Part shown: in pieces, positions 1 to 9,196 of the stretch
Layout: each line of letters begins with the position of its first letter
Numbering within the stretch: position 1 is the stretch's first letter
Assembly: GCA_018434325.1 (NCBI GenBank)
Contig: JAHDPO010000013.1
Span: 62,001-126,000, forward strand
DNA from: Clostridia bacterium
Lineage (GTDB): Bacteria; Bacillota; Peptococcia; DRI-13; UBA5745
Length of the DNA stretch: 64,000 bases
Direction: 5' to 3'
The notes under the pieces: model-generated
Databases searched by the model: none
Seen by the model: the letters and a program-made list of their open reading frames with translations, nothing else
Told to the model about the DNA's origin: nothing
Made by a program: the position numbers and the translations under genes

Positions 1-333
1 GTGCTGGGGGCTGACAAGCCGGAACTGGCGCCGCTGTTTCAATGCGGTTGGTTCGTCTTTGGCACGGTGTCTCAAGTCCTGGTTATTTATATGATCCGCA
101 CGGCAAAAATCCCTTTTCTGCAAGGCCGGCCTTCGGCCCCTCTATTGGTATCCACCTTGATTGTGGCGGCGGTGGCTCTTGTAACGGGATTCAGCGATTT
201 TGCCGTCGGCCTCGACATGATGCCCTTGCCTGCTTCCTTTGTGCCTTGGCTTCTGTTGATCTTGACCGGCTACTTTCTGTCAACTCAGCTGGTCAAAGCC
301 TTCTACATCAAGCGGTATAAAGAATGGCTCTGA
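1..333 (+). CDS. mgtA: Mg2+-transporting P-type ATPase, C-terminal fragment
   Basis: This is the last 110 residues of a gene that begins before the window, so the GTG at base 1 is not a real start. It carries about three hydrophobic segments. The signature IIRTAKIPF-like stretch (here IRTAKIPFLQGRPSAPLL) and the ending QLVKAFYIKRYKEWL match the C-terminal membrane domain of MgtA/MgtB magnesium-importing P-type ATPases as I know the family. The catalytic DKTG and nucleotide domains lie outside the window. Its stop codon is separated by only a few bases from the end of the convergent permease gene, with no room for a separate terminator. The family call rests on the C-terminal pattern only. Confidence 0.8.
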   Translation: MLGADKPELAPLFQCGWFVFGTVSQVLVIYMIRTAKIPFLQGRPSAPLLVSTLIVAAVALVTGFSDFAVGLDMMPLPASFVPWLLLILTGYFLSTQLVKAFYIKRYKEWL

Positions 334-334
334 C

Positions 335-1702
335 TTAGCTGCCCAATAGCGGCCCGATGGTCAGGATCATCACGCTGTACAGGGCCAGGCAGACTAAGCC
401 GTAGCGCCAGTTGAGCTTAAGGCCTGTATACCAGGAGTTTTTGCCGCAGAGACCGGCCATGGTCAGATTGAGGGCGGAAAAAGGCGAAAGCATGTTGGAT
501 AAAAGCCAGGCGCAGATAATGGTCATCGCAAAGGTGGGGACGGTGAGACCGATGGTGGCCGGTACAATGGTGGCCACCAGAGTGGTGCCGGTGGCTACGG
601 GATGAACGCCCAGCTGGCCCGGCAGAATCACCAGCAACATCAGGGACATCACTAAAAGAACGGGATAGTCGATCAGCGCGTGCGGGATCAGGCCGGGGAT
701 CCTGGCCCCCACGCCTGAGATATCCAAGGCATAAGCCAAAAGGCCGGCGGCAGTAAATAAGAAAACCTCTGTCCTGGCTTTAAATAAGGATTTATCATAA
801 TAAGTACGCAAGCCCTGCTTGAGCTGCGGTTTTTTGTTTTGAATCAGGGCGCAAACGAGAGGAAAGAGCATGCTGACCAAAGGGACGATGGCTAAGAGGT
901 TCCAACCCAGGGATTGATTGGTCACTAAGGTCACCAAAACAATGGAGACGGCCAAGCCGAACATGATCCAAATCTTGCGCCACTCCACAACGGTGTCTTT
1001 GTCGGGGGCTAAGGTTGGATAGCGGCCGGGATGGCGCAGCATGGCTATTTTGATGCTGGTCAGATTGATGCCTACGGAAACGACGGCGAAGATCAGACCC
1101 ACCAGAATCACCCGGTACCAGGGGATATGGAGCTCGGAAACCACCAGCATCACGGAAACCCAGGAGGTGCCCCAAAAACCGGAGGTAGAATAGCTGCGGA
1201 TCAGCGTGGAGATAAAAATATCCTCAGCATCATACAGCTTGCTGGTTTCCAAAAAAAGATTGTACATGATGGAAAAGGCGGCAAAGCCGGTGAGGGCGGC
1301 GAAGATGTGAGTGGGTACCGCGATGAGAAGAGCAAAGGGGATCAGCGTATGCATATGGAGCTTGGCTATGTTTTTCAGCTCCGATTGATAATCCTCATAC
1401 GTAAAGGGCAAATTAAGCAGGGGTCCGCAGGTAAAAAGGGCAATCAGCAGGCCGTTTTTGCCCAGGCCGGTAAGCCATTGAAAAAAATTGGCTTTAGCGT
1501 AAATCATCAAAACCGCAGCGGCCAAAAAAAGACCGATGCAAACGAGAAGATTGACCTTCGGCATGTTGAATAACGAGACGGCCAGCGCATAAAACAAACA
1601 AATGATGGCTGCATAAAATATGGGCTTCCATGAGAAGAAATAATAGACTACATTTAACAGGGCATAAAGAAAAACAGAAACTCGCAGAAGCTTGTCCTTC
1701 AC
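335..1702 (-). CDS. Multi-spanning membrane permease of unknown substrate
   Basis: A 455-residue, very hydrophobic protein with roughly 10-12 membrane segments. Near the C-terminus is GVHPVATGTTLVATIVPATI, followed by SNMLSPFSALNL, a small-residue re-entrant style seen in ion-transporter (IT) superfamily carriers for anions or dicarboxylates. I do not recognise a specific family or substrate. The chosen start is GTG at 1702 because AAAGGAG lies 8 bases upstream. In-frame ATG (1720) and TTG (1729) codons lie further out but have poor ribosome sites. The gene is convergent with mgtA and divergent from the twin oxidoreductases, so it is probably a single-gene unit. Confidence 0.6.
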   Translation of the reverse strand: MKDKLLRVSVFLYALLNVVYYFFSWKPIFYAAIICLFYALAVSLFNMPKVNLLVCIGLFLAAAVLMIYAKANFFQWLTGLGKNGLLIALFTCGPLLNLPFTYEDYQSELKNIAKLHMHTLIPFALLIAVPTHIFAALTGFAAFSIMYNLFLETSKLYDAEDIFISTLIRSYSTSGFWGTSWVSVMLVVSELHIPWYRVILVGLIFAVVSVGINLTSIKIAMLRHPGRYPTLAPDKDTVVEWRKIWIMFGLAVSIVLVTLVTNQSLGWNLLAIVPLVSMLFPLVCALIQNKKPQLKQGLRTYYDKSLFKARTEVFLFTAAGLLAYALDISGVGARIPGLIPHALIDYPVLLVMSLMLLVILPGQLGVHPVATGTTLVATIVPATIGLTVPTFAMTIICAWLLSNMLSPFSALNLTMAGLCGKNSWYTGLKLNWRYGLVCLALYSVMILTIGPLLGS

Positions 1703-1760
1703 GGGTCCGGCTCCTTTCATCTCTTTCAAATACTATCTTCTGAATCTTTATCTAAAGTAT

Positions 1761-1789
1761 TTGAAAATATCATCGGCTGCTGGTATGAT
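1761..1789 (+). promoter_or_regulatory. Sigma-A type promoter for the oxidoreductase pair
   Basis: TTGAAA (1761-1766), a 17-base spacer and TATGAT (1784-1789) make a near-consensus vegetative promoter about 120 bases upstream of the first oxidoreductase start. No operator-like palindrome was evident nearby. Confidence 0.6.
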
Positions 1790-1907
1790 TATATCATATT
1801 TTAAGCTGATTATAGCACAGAAAGGGCTTGATATTCTTAACCCAGGTCAACAAACACAAAGAAAACAAGGCTGAAGCAAAGCAAGAATAATGAGGAGGAT
1901 AAAAATA

Positions 1908-2591
1908 ATGGAATTGACAGTAGCGATAGTAGGCTCCGGCAGGATGGGAACTTTTGTAGGCCAGCAGCTGCCTCAGGACGTCAAAAAAATATGCATCGAC
2001 AGCGATGAAGCAAAGGCCAAGCAGCTGGCTGCCGCTGTTGACGGCACCTATGGCCTGACTATGGATGCAGCTAAGGATGCCGACGTAATTGCCATTATAC
2101 TGCCGGCGCCGGTTGTCAATGCAATGGCTCGGGAATTGGCCGCTGTGGTCAAGGATGGGGCAGTAATCATCAACATGGCCACCAACGGCAAAATCGAGGA
2201 CGACGTCAAAAAGCTCAATGCTTCCCTTAGCTTTGTCGATGCCAAAATCATCGGCAACGCCAAGGTTATGGCCATGGGCTTCCCCAGCTATGTTGTTGTC
2301 AATACCGAAGATCAAGCCGTCTACGAGAAAATCAGCTATATCTTGCCGGGCTATACTAAAGTCGTAATGGGAGATTCCAACCTGGTGCCTCAGATCAATA
2401 CCATCGGCTCTGAGGAAGGCATCCGCACCGCGGTCACGCTGCGTAAGCGCCTCAAAGAATTTAATATCCCCAAGGATTGGGAGGATATCGTGATTTACAC
2501 CGTCTGCGCCGGCACAATGCTGGCCTACGTCGATGACGACCTGGGTGAGTTTGCCCGCAATCTGGTGGAAAAGCTGGAAAAAGAAATCTAA
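1908..2591 (+). CDS. NAD(P)-binding Rossmann oxidoreductase (ProC/F420-reductase-like), copy 1
   Basis: A 227-residue protein with an N-terminal dinucleotide-binding motif GSGRMGTF (GxGxxG) within the first 15 residues. A ProC/F420_oxidored-like layout follows, including the MATNGK loop near residue 95 and a conserved NTIGSEEGIRTAV segment near residue 165. Start ATG 1908 follows AGGAGG by 9 bases; the earlier ATG at 1890 lies in front of that ribosome site. The next gene is a same-length paralog 48 bases downstream, so the two probably form one operon and may be two subunits. Substrate is unknown. The short length, without the dimerisation domain of classical P5C reductase, argues against proline biosynthesis. 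Confidence 0.65.
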   Translation: MELTVAIVGSGRMGTFVGQQLPQDVKKICIDSDEAKAKQLAAAVDGTYGLTMDAAKDADVIAIILPAPVVNAMARELAAVVKDGAVIINMATNGKIEDDVKKLNASLSFVDAKIIGNAKVMAMGFPSYVVVNTEDQAVYEKISYILPGYTKVVMGDSNLVPQINTIGSEEGIRTAVTLRKRLKEFNIPKDWEDIVIYTVCAGTMLAYVDDDLGEFARNLVEKLEKEI

Positions 2592-2639
2592 TGCCTGATT
2601 CATAACCAAATAACACATGACAAAAGGATGGAGAAAACA

Positions 2640-3323
2640 ATGAAAATTGCTCTGATCGGCCCTGGTAAGTTAGGTACTGCCGTGGCTATGCGTATGCCCA
2701 AAAACGCCAAAAAAATCATCATCGGCCGGGGAGAACATAATGCCCGCTGGCTGGGCGAAAATATGGGCTGGCCTTATGCTTTGGAGATCAGCCAGTGCCA
2801 TGATGCCGACGCTATTTTGCTGACTCTGGACGCTCATGATATCAATCCCGTTTTGACCCAGGTAGTTAGCTTTGCCAAAAAAGGCGCCCTGATTTTAAAT
2901 ATGGCCACAAAAGGCGTGGTCGATCCGGCCCTGATTGCCGCCAATCCCCAGCTGACCATCGTAGACGCCAAGGTTATCGGCTCGGCTCTCGGTTTACAGC
3001 GGGGCATGCCCGGTATTATTGTGGCCAAAACTGAGGATGCCGCTGTTTTTGATAAAATCAGATACCTGCTCTGCGGTTTTGACGACGTAGTGCAGGGTGA
3101 TGCGGATATTGTGCCCAAAATCAACTCCATCGGTTCCGGCGAAGGCATCCGGGCAGCGGTGATCATGCAGAAAAAGCTGGAGGAATTCCAGGTGCCCCAG
3201 GAATGGAAGGATATGATTCTCCGCTCCGTGGCTCCCGGCACCATGCAGGCTTTTGCCGAAAACCGTCTGGGCCATTTTGCCCAGGAACTGGCCGACAAGG
3301 TTCGCAAAGAACTGGAGTCATAG
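2640..3323 (+). CDS. NAD(P)-binding Rossmann oxidoreductase, copy 2
   Basis: Also 227 residues, and clearly a paralog of the preceding gene. It shares the GxGxxG loop (GPGKLGTA), the MATKG loop, the VDAKVIGSA / VDAKIIGNA segment, the INSIGSGEGIRAAV segment, and a C-terminal GTMxA motif ahead of a final helix. ATG 2640 is chosen because GGATGGAG lies just before it; ATG 2628 has no ribosome site. It may form a heteromer with copy 1. No catalytic residue assignment is possible from reading alone. The gene is followed by a repeat-bearing intergenic region. Confidence 0.65.
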   Translation: MKIALIGPGKLGTAVAMRMPKNAKKIIIGRGEHNARWLGENMGWPYALEISQCHDADAILLTLDAHDINPVLTQVVSFAKKGALILNMATKGVVDPALIAANPQLTIVDAKVIGSALGLQRGMPGIIVAKTEDAAVFDKIRYLLCGFDDVVQGDADIVPKINSIGSGEGIRAAVIMQKKLEEFQVPQEWKDMILRSVAPGTMQAFAENRLGHFAQELADKVRKELES

Positions 3324-3395
3324 AAGCCGGAGCAAGAGCATGAAGGGGAATCTGAAGGCAGCAGCGATTAGATTTTGGCAAGGGCACTGAAAAAT

Positions 3396-3573
3396 GAGCA
3401 AAATTGCAAGTTTAAAGTGTGCTGCCCCTGCAGGATAGCGGGCATCTCCTGTCTGTGACACTAAATACAGTCAAATCCAGCCGCTAAGCGGTGTCCGGAC
3501 ACCGCTAAACTTGAAATTTTGCGCAGTTGGGAGGCAGACAAGTGGGGCAACCCTAAACCTGCAAATTTTGAGC
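3396..3573. repeat. Family-A intergenic inverted-repeat element, copy 1
   Basis: The left arm (3396-3420) is identical over 25 bases to the left arm of the element at 62886. The right arm is AAACCTGCAAATTTTGAGC (ending 3573). An internal half-copy lies at 3504-3524. Within it, 3487-3506 is a perfect 20-base palindrome centred on GTCCGGAC. It fills the gap between the second oxidoreductase and the aldo/keto reductase. It looks like a non-coding MITE-like repeat. Confidence 0.55.
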
Positions 3574-3615
3574 GGTCAGCCTATCAGAATTAAGCGGAAA
3601 AGGCAGGCGTATAGA

Positions 3616-4623
3616 ATGAAGTATACAACTTTAGGAAAAACCGGGCTCAACGTATCTTTTCTGGGCTTTGGCGGCATCCCTATTCAGCGGGTGTCCCGGC
3701 AAGAGGCTGCCGTCACGGTGCGCCACTGCCTGGATCAGGGAATTTGCTTTATTGATACGGCTAGAGCCTACACCGACAGTGAGGAAAAAATCGGTGAGGC
3801 TTTGAAGGGATTACCCAGAGACGGCTATGTTCTGGCCACCAAGACCATGGCCCGCAGCGGCGGCGATATGGCCAGGGATATTGACATCAGCTTAAAAAGT
3901 CTCGGTGTGGATCACATTGACCTTTATCAGTGCCACAATGTTCGTTACGACACGGATGAGGCGGCTTTATTTGCCCCCGGCGGCGGTTTGGATGCGCTTT
4001 TGGATGCTCAAAAAGCCGGCAAGATCGGGCATATCGGCCTGACGGGCCATCAGGTGGACCGCCTGATCCGGCTGATGAAGACCGGCAAGTTCGCCACTAT
4101 ACAGGTTCCCTATAATTTTAATGAGCTTAAGCCGGAAGAGGAGCTTTTGCCTCTGGCCTTAAAAGAAAATATGGGCGTTATTATCATGAAGCCCCTGGGC
4201 GGCGGCGCTCTGCCCCAGGATCTGGCTCTCCGGTTCTTCCTGGATAAGCCCGTCAGCGTCGTCATTCCCGGTATCGAAGAGCCGGCCATGGCCGATCAAA
4301 ATCTGCGTTCTCTTATGGAGGGCGGACCTCTTTCCAAAGCTGAAGAGGAAGAAATCGGCCGGATCAGGCAGCAGCTTGGTCAAAGCTATTGCCGCCGCTG
4401 TGATTATTGTCAGCCTTGCCCCCAAAACATAGACATATCTACGGTGTTTTTGGCGCATGCTTACTATAATAGGTATGGGATGAAGGACTGGGCCAGGCAG
4501 CGTTACGGCAGCCTGAAGGTCAAAGGCGACGCCTGCATTGAGTGCGGCCAGTGTACCGGGCGCTGCCCTTACGGCTTGCCCATACCTGAGATGATAAAGG
4601 CAGCGGCGGCAGACATGGGCTAA
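3616..4623 (+). CDS. Aldo/keto reductase with C-terminal 4Fe-4S domain
   Basis: A 335-residue protein. The first ~260 residues are an AKR barrel: GFGGIPIQ near the start, DTARAYTDSEEKIGEAL with the catalytic Asp and Tyr, ATKT with the Lys, and QCHNV with the His. The end carries cysteine motifs RRCDYCQPCP (near residue 260) and CIECGQCTGRCPYGLP (near 305) for iron-sulfur binding, as in the clostridial 'predicted oxidoreductase' AKR subfamily. Start ATG 3616 gives the canonical MKYTTLGKTGLNVS N-terminus; the longer reading from 3511 runs into the upstream repeat. Probably NAD(P)H-linked and cytoplasmic; substrate unknown. Confidence 0.8.
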   Translation: MKYTTLGKTGLNVSFLGFGGIPIQRVSRQEAAVTVRHCLDQGICFIDTARAYTDSEEKIGEALKGLPRDGYVLATKTMARSGGDMARDIDISLKSLGVDHIDLYQCHNVRYDTDEAALFAPGGGLDALLDAQKAGKIGHIGLTGHQVDRLIRLMKTGKFATIQVPYNFNELKPEEELLPLALKENMGVIIMKPLGGGALPQDLALRFFLDKPVSVVIPGIEEPAMADQNLRSLMEGGPLSKAEEEEIGRIRQQLGQSYCRRCDYCQPCPQNIDISTVFLAHAYYNRYGMKDWARQRYGSLKVKGDACIECGQCTGRCPYGLPIPEMIKAAAADMG

Positions 4624-4700
4624 GGCCGGGTCTGTCAGGTAAAGTTCCCCCGGCCTCTTGGGGCTATAAAATGCCGCCAAAGAAGAAAGATGGGTAAAGG

Positions 4701-7196
4701 ATGAAAACGAAAAAAAACAATACGCCAGAAGAAAAGCCCAGGGTGAAAGCTTCAGTAAAATCCGACGCCAGGACAGCGGGCAAATCCTTCCGCAAAGCGG
4801 CGGCGGCCTCGCCAGGCACAACGGCCAAGTCTGCGTCTTCGGCCAAACCGGCAGCAGCCAGAGCTTCGGCTCTGCCAAAATCAGGGCCAACCAAGACAGC
4901 GGCCACACCGAAACCAGCGTTCAAAGCGTCAGCCTCGCCAAAATCGGCGGCGGCTAAGCCGGAAATCATCGGCATTTATGAGCGGATTGGCTCTTTTGGC
5001 CGGGTGATTCCCGACGACCGCCGGGAAATCAAAGAAATCATGATCCTGCAAGGCAGCGAAGGCGAGGCCAAGCAAGGCGACCGGGTGGTAGTGGAGCTCT
5101 CTCCCCAGAATAGTTACCGCAACCTGCGGGGCCGCTCCGGCGCCGACCGGGTGGGGCGGATAATTGAAGTTTTGGGAGCCGGCGGTGATCTGGCCGTAGC
5201 AGAGAAAGCCGTTATCCGTCGCTTGGGGCTGCGGCAGACTTTCACCGCCAAGCAGCTGGAAGCAGCTCAGGCTTTGAACCGCCCTGTGGGCGCCAAAGAG
5301 CTGGAGGGCCGCCTGGATTTGCGGCAAGAGCTGCTGGTCACCATCGACGGCGAGGATACTCGGGATATTGACGATGCCGTCAGCATCCGCCCATTAGCCG
5401 ACGGCGGCTGGCAGCTGGGTGTTCATATTGCCGATGTGTCTTATTATGTCAAAGAAGGCTCTTTGCTGGACAAGGAGGCCTTTCTTAGGGGCACCAGTAT
5501 TTATTTTCCCGATCTGGTACTGCCGATGCTGCCGCCGGATCTGTCAAATGGCATCTGCAGCCTGAACCACGGCGTGGACAGGCTGGCCGTAAGCTGTCTG
5601 ATGACCTTGGATAGCCGGGGCAAGGTGACGAGCCACGATATCCGGCCTACCGTAATCCAGGTCAGAGAGCGGCTAAGCTATCCGCAGGTTCAGGGCTATC
5701 TGAATCGCCATGGTTGGAGCACTAAAGAAGCCCTGGCAGCTTTGGAAGCAGGTCTGAGGGTCAAAAGCCAGGACGGTAAAGCCGCAGATGCCCAAAGCCA
5801 GCACAGCAAAACCCGGGACGGCAAGGCTGAGGAAAAGGTCTATTTCGAGGATGAGGCAGTAGGCCCTATGATGATAGAGGCGGCAAAGCTCTGCCTGGTA
5901 TTGCGCCATAACCGTCTCAACCGGGGCGCTTTGGATTTTGAACTGCCGGAAAGCAAGATCCAGCCCGGCCCCGGCGGGAAAGCGCTGGAGCTAAAACGCA
6001 AGAAGCGGATGCTTTCAGAAATGATCATTGAGGAATTGATGATCATTGCCAACGAAACGGTGGCTCTTCATTACCGGCAGTTGGGTATGCCCTTTCCTTA
6101 CCGCATTCATATGGGACCCAGCCAGGATCGCACCTTCGGTTTAAATCTCATGCTGAAAACCCTGGGCTTGACCATAAAAGGACAGCGAGCCGGCAAGAAA
6201 AACAGCGATGAGCTGACCATTAGCTCAGGCTCTTATCAGCAGCTGCTGGCGGAGGTCAAGGGCAAGCCGGAGGAGACGATTGTTTCCACCTTACTGCTGC
6301 GCTCTTTGAGTCATGCCTACTATGGTCCCGAAGAATACGGCCATTTTGGGCTGGCTTCCGATTGCTATTGCCATTTTACTTCGCCGATCCGCCGCTATGC
6401 CGATCTGATGGTTCACCGCATAATCAAAAAGGCGGCTCAGGAAGGCAAGCTGAAAACCCAGCAGAAGGAAGAGCTGCGGATGAAGGTGGATAAGCAATGC
6501 CAGCAGGCCAGTATATGCGAGCGGATTGCGGAAGACGCGGAGCGCAGGGTGGACAGTCTCTGGAAAGCTGACTACATGAGCCGGTTTATTGGTGAGGAAT
6601 TTAAGGGCGTCATCAGCGGCGTTACCGAATATGGTCTTTACGTCAGCCTGGAAAATACGGCGGAAGGCATGGTGCATATTTCCCGCTTAGCCGGCTATTA
6701 CGAATACAATGAAGAGCAGATGTCGTTGTATAGCTATCAGAGCCGGCAGCGTTACCGGCTGGGGGACCCGATAGCGGTACGGTTAGACAGCGTCGATGTG
6801 GGAGCAGGCTATATCAACTTTAGTTTGGCGGCGGTTCAGCCTCAAGCCCAGGCGGTGGGATTTGCTGCCAAGGGAGCAGGGGCGGCCGGCACGGCCATAA
6901 AAGCCAAGGCTAAAGGCGCCAAAGAGGCAAAGGATTTCGGCGGCAAGAGCGGCAAGGAAAGCGGCCGGGGCCGGGGCAGGAAGGCTGCTAATGCCGATGG
7001 AACTGTCAAGGCCGATGGTCCTGCCAAGGCCGGCAAAGGGGTTAATGCTGTTAAAACAGCTGCTCCCGTCAAGCCCGCTAAACCCGTTAAACCAGCCAAA
7101 TCCTCTAAACCAGCCAAACCTGCTAAGCCAACTAAACCTGCCAAACCTGCCAAGTTGACAAGAAAATCTAACGCCAAATCAAGACGGGATGTTTAA
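4701..7196 (+). CDS. rnr: Ribonuclease R
   Basis: An 831-residue 3'-5' exoribonuclease of the RNB family. From the N-terminus: a Lys/Ala/Ser-rich basic stretch (about 1-90), a cold-shock-like domain (about 90-165), the RNB catalytic domain with DGEDTRDIDDAVS near residue 215 (the Asp cluster that binds Mg2+), and an S1 domain around 635-715 (GVISGVTEYGLYVSLENTAEGMVH). The last ~110 residues are basic and rich in Ala, Lys and Pro repeats. A hydrophilic insert (about 350-375) interrupts the RNB domain. It degrades structured RNA. sfsA starts 5 bases downstream and is likely co-transcribed. Confidence 0.9.
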   Translation: MKTKKNNTPEEKPRVKASVKSDARTAGKSFRKAAAASPGTTAKSASSAKPAAARASALPKSGPTKTAATPKPAFKASASPKSAAAKPEIIGIYERIGSFGRVIPDDRREIKEIMILQGSEGEAKQGDRVVVELSPQNSYRNLRGRSGADRVGRIIEVLGAGGDLAVAEKAVIRRLGLRQTFTAKQLEAAQALNRPVGAKELEGRLDLRQELLVTIDGEDTRDIDDAVSIRPLADGGWQLGVHIADVSYYVKEGSLLDKEAFLRGTSIYFPDLVLPMLPPDLSNGICSLNHGVDRLAVSCLMTLDSRGKVTSHDIRPTVIQVRERLSYPQVQGYLNRHGWSTKEALAALEAGLRVKSQDGKAADAQSQHSKTRDGKAEEKVYFEDEAVGPMMIEAAKLCLVLRHNRLNRGALDFELPESKIQPGPGGKALELKRKKRMLSEMIIEELMIIANETVALHYRQLGMPFPYRIHMGPSQDRTFGLNLMLKTLGLTIKGQRAGKKNSDELTISSGSYQQLLAEVKGKPEETIVSTLLLRSLSHAYYGPEEYGHFGLASDCYCHFTSPIRRYADLMVHRIIKKAAQEGKLKTQQKEELRMKVDKQCQQASICERIAEDAERRVDSLWKADYMSRFIGEEFKGVISGVTEYGLYVSLENTAEGMVHISRLAGYYEYNEEQMSLYSYQSRQRYRLGDPIAVRLDSVDVGAGYINFSLAAVQPQAQAVGFAAKGAGAAGTAIKAKAKGAKEAKDFGGKSGKESGRGRGRKAANADGTVKADGPAKAGKGVNAVKTAAPVKPAKPVKPAKSSKPAKPAKPTKPAKPAKLTRKSNAKSRRDV

Positions 7197-7201
7197 TATT
7201 C

Positions 7202-8014
7202 ATGGAATATAAAAATATAGTCGGAGGTAACTTCATCCGCCGGCCCAATCGATTTATTGCTCACTGCAGCCTGGACTCTCAGGCTGCTTCTTATAAGGCG
7301 GAGTCTGCCTTCAGCCCGGGGGAGTTTGCTTTTGGCGAAAGCGAGGCTGCTTTTGGTGAAGCTGGGGTGGCTGCCGAAACGGTAGTTCACGTAAAAAACA
7401 CCGGTCGCTGCAAGGAACTCCTGGTGCCGGCGGCACGGGTCTATTTGGAGAAGTCTTCCAATCCCGCCAGAAAGACGGCCTATGATCTCATCGCCGTAGA
7501 AAAAGCGGTCAAAAGCGGCTGTCTATTGGTCAACATGGATTCCCAAGCGCCTAATCAGGTCTTTCATGAAGCCCTGGCGTCGGGGCTGCTTTTGCCGGGC
7601 CAGCCGGGTCCTTGGCAGCAGCTGCGCCGGGAGGTGGTCTTCGGCGGTTCCCGCTTTGATCTTTATGGCCAGGCTATTGATGGCAACGAGGACTTATGGC
7701 AAGCTTACATCGAAGTCAAAGGCGTGACTTTAGAGGAGGATGGCGTCGTCCGTTTCCCCGATGCCCCTACGGAAAGAGGCGCCAAACACCTGAAGGAGCT
7801 GGCTATGGCTGTGGAGGCCGGCTTTGCCGCTTATGTGGTTTTTGTGATCCAAATGAAGGGCGCAGCTTATTTTACGCCTCATGATGAGCGGGACCCGGCT
7901 TTTGGCGGAGCGCTGCGGCAAGCGGCCCGGGCCGGTGTAGGCGTATTGGCCTATGATTGCCTGGTGACGCCGGGCAGTATGGTTTTGGATGCTCCGGTAG
8001 AGGTGAGGCTTTAA
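7202..8014 (+). CDS. sfsA: SfsA family protein (sugar fermentation stimulation homolog)
   Basis: A 270-residue SfsA-family protein, recognised from FIRRPNRFIAHC at the start, HVKNTGRCKELLVPAARV (about 65-82), the EVKGVTLEEDGVVRFPDAPTERGAKHL segment (in pieces, about 180-206), and VVFVIQMKG. Members have an OB-like and nuclease-like fold, and a DNA-binding or nuclease role is proposed. Compared with the usual ~230 residues there is an extra 25-30 residue stretch (about 32-60) containing AFGE repeats. It lies directly behind rnr. No regulatory function can be inferred from the name alone. Confidence 0.85.
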   Translation: MEYKNIVGGNFIRRPNRFIAHCSLDSQAASYKAESAFSPGEFAFGESEAAFGEAGVAAETVVHVKNTGRCKELLVPAARVYLEKSSNPARKTAYDLIAVEKAVKSGCLLVNMDSQAPNQVFHEALASGLLLPGQPGPWQQLRREVVFGGSRFDLYGQAIDGNEDLWQAYIEVKGVTLEEDGVVRFPDAPTERGAKHLKELAMAVEAGFAAYVVFVIQMKGAAYFTPHDERDPAFGGALRQAARAGVGVLAYDCLVTPGSMVLDAPVEVRL

Positions 8015-8116
8015 TTATTAAGGGGGACCGGCAACTCATGCTTTCCGGCAGAAGGGGTATAATATTTCCATAGGAAGATATTATGAACGTGTAAGCCGCG
8101 GAAAGGAGCAATAAAA

Positions 8117-9079
8117 ATGAAGGAAAAAGAAATTTGGCTGGCGGGAGGGTGTTTTTGGGGCACTGAAGAGTATTTGGCCGGTATTCAAGGCGTATTGGAA
8201 ACCAATGTGGGCTACGCCAACGGCCGCACGGAGAATCCGACTTATGAACAGGTTTGTTTTGGCAAGACCGGTTTTGCGGAGGCGGTATATGTAAAATACG
8301 ATCAGGACGTCCTGTCCCTGAACTTTTTGCTGTCCCTGTTTTTCCGCTCCATCGATCCCACGGCAAAAAACCGTCAGGGCAATGACGTGGGAGAGCAGTA
8401 CCGGTCAGGTATTTATTATAAAGATGCCGAGGATCTGCCGGTAATTCGGCAGGCCATCGATAAGCTGGCTCAAGGCTTGAACAAGCCGGTAGCTGTTGAA
8501 GTGCTGCCCTTGGAGAATTATTATCCGGCAGAAGATTACCATCAGGCTTATCTGAAAAAGAACCCTGGCGGCTACTGCCATATACCGGCCAAGCTTTTTG
8601 ACGAGGCCAAAAAAGCCAAGCAATGGTCAAAGCCTGACGATGCCAAGCTGAAAGCCATGCTTACCCCTATGCAATATAAAGTAACCCGGCAAAATGCCAC
8701 GGAACCGCCTTTTTCCAACGAATACGATGAGCATTTTGAACCGGGGATTTACGTGGATGTTACCACCGGGGAACCATTGTTTTTGTCGAAGGATAAATTC
8801 AATTCCGGCTGCGGCTGGCCGGCTTTTTCCAAACCGGTGGATAAAGAAGCGGTGGCGGAATATCGGGATACCAGTCATGGCATGATCCGCAGCGAGGTGA
8901 GAAGCCGCAGCGGCGACGCCCATTTAGGCCATGTTTTTAATGACGGCCCGGCTGCCGCCGGCGGTTTGCGCTATTGCATCAACAGTGCCGCTTTGCGCTT
9001 TATCCCTCAGGATGAGATGATGGCAGAGGGCTATGGCGAGTGGCTGCCTTTGCTGACGGCGGCAGCATCCCATCGATGA
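8117..9079 (+). CDS. msrAB: Bifunctional peptide-methionine sulfoxide reductase MsrA-MsrB
   Basis: A 320-residue fusion. The MsrA domain (about 1-160) carries the catalytic GCFWG motif at residues 11-15 and reduces the S-epimer of methionine sulfoxide. The MsrB domain (about 175-310) carries [19 protein letters not shown] and the catalytic RYCINSAAL, for the R-epimer. The paired CxxC zinc motifs of many MsrB proteins are not visible, so this looks like the zinc-free type. It starts at ATG 8117 after GGAAAGGAGC. A TATAAT at 8058-8063 is a possible -10 element, without a clear -35. Cytoplasmic repair of oxidised proteins. Confidence 0.93.
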   Translation: MKEKEIWLAGGCFWGTEEYLAGIQGVLETNVGYANGRTENPTYEQVCFGKTGFAEAVYVKYDQDVLSLNFLLSLFFRSIDPTAKNRQGNDVGEQYRSGIYYKDAEDLPVIRQAIDKLAQGLNKPVAVEVLPLENYYPAEDYHQAYLKKNPGGYCHIPAKLFDEAKKAKQWSKPDDAKLKAMLTPMQYKVTRQNATEPPFSNEYDEHFEPGIYVDVTTGEPLFLSKDKFNSGCGWPAFSKPVDKEAVAEYRDTSHGMIRSEVRSRSGDAHLGHVFNDGPAAAGGLRYCINSAALRFIPQDEMMAEGYGEWLPLLTAAASHR

Positions 9080-9196
9080 CGATGAAGGAGCGGAACAGGC
9101 GAAGCTGGGGCCGCTGGCGCAGCCGACACATACAGCAATAGCACAGCCAGCCGAAAGAGACAAAAGAGGAGCGGGACTAAACTGGAGCGGACTAAA

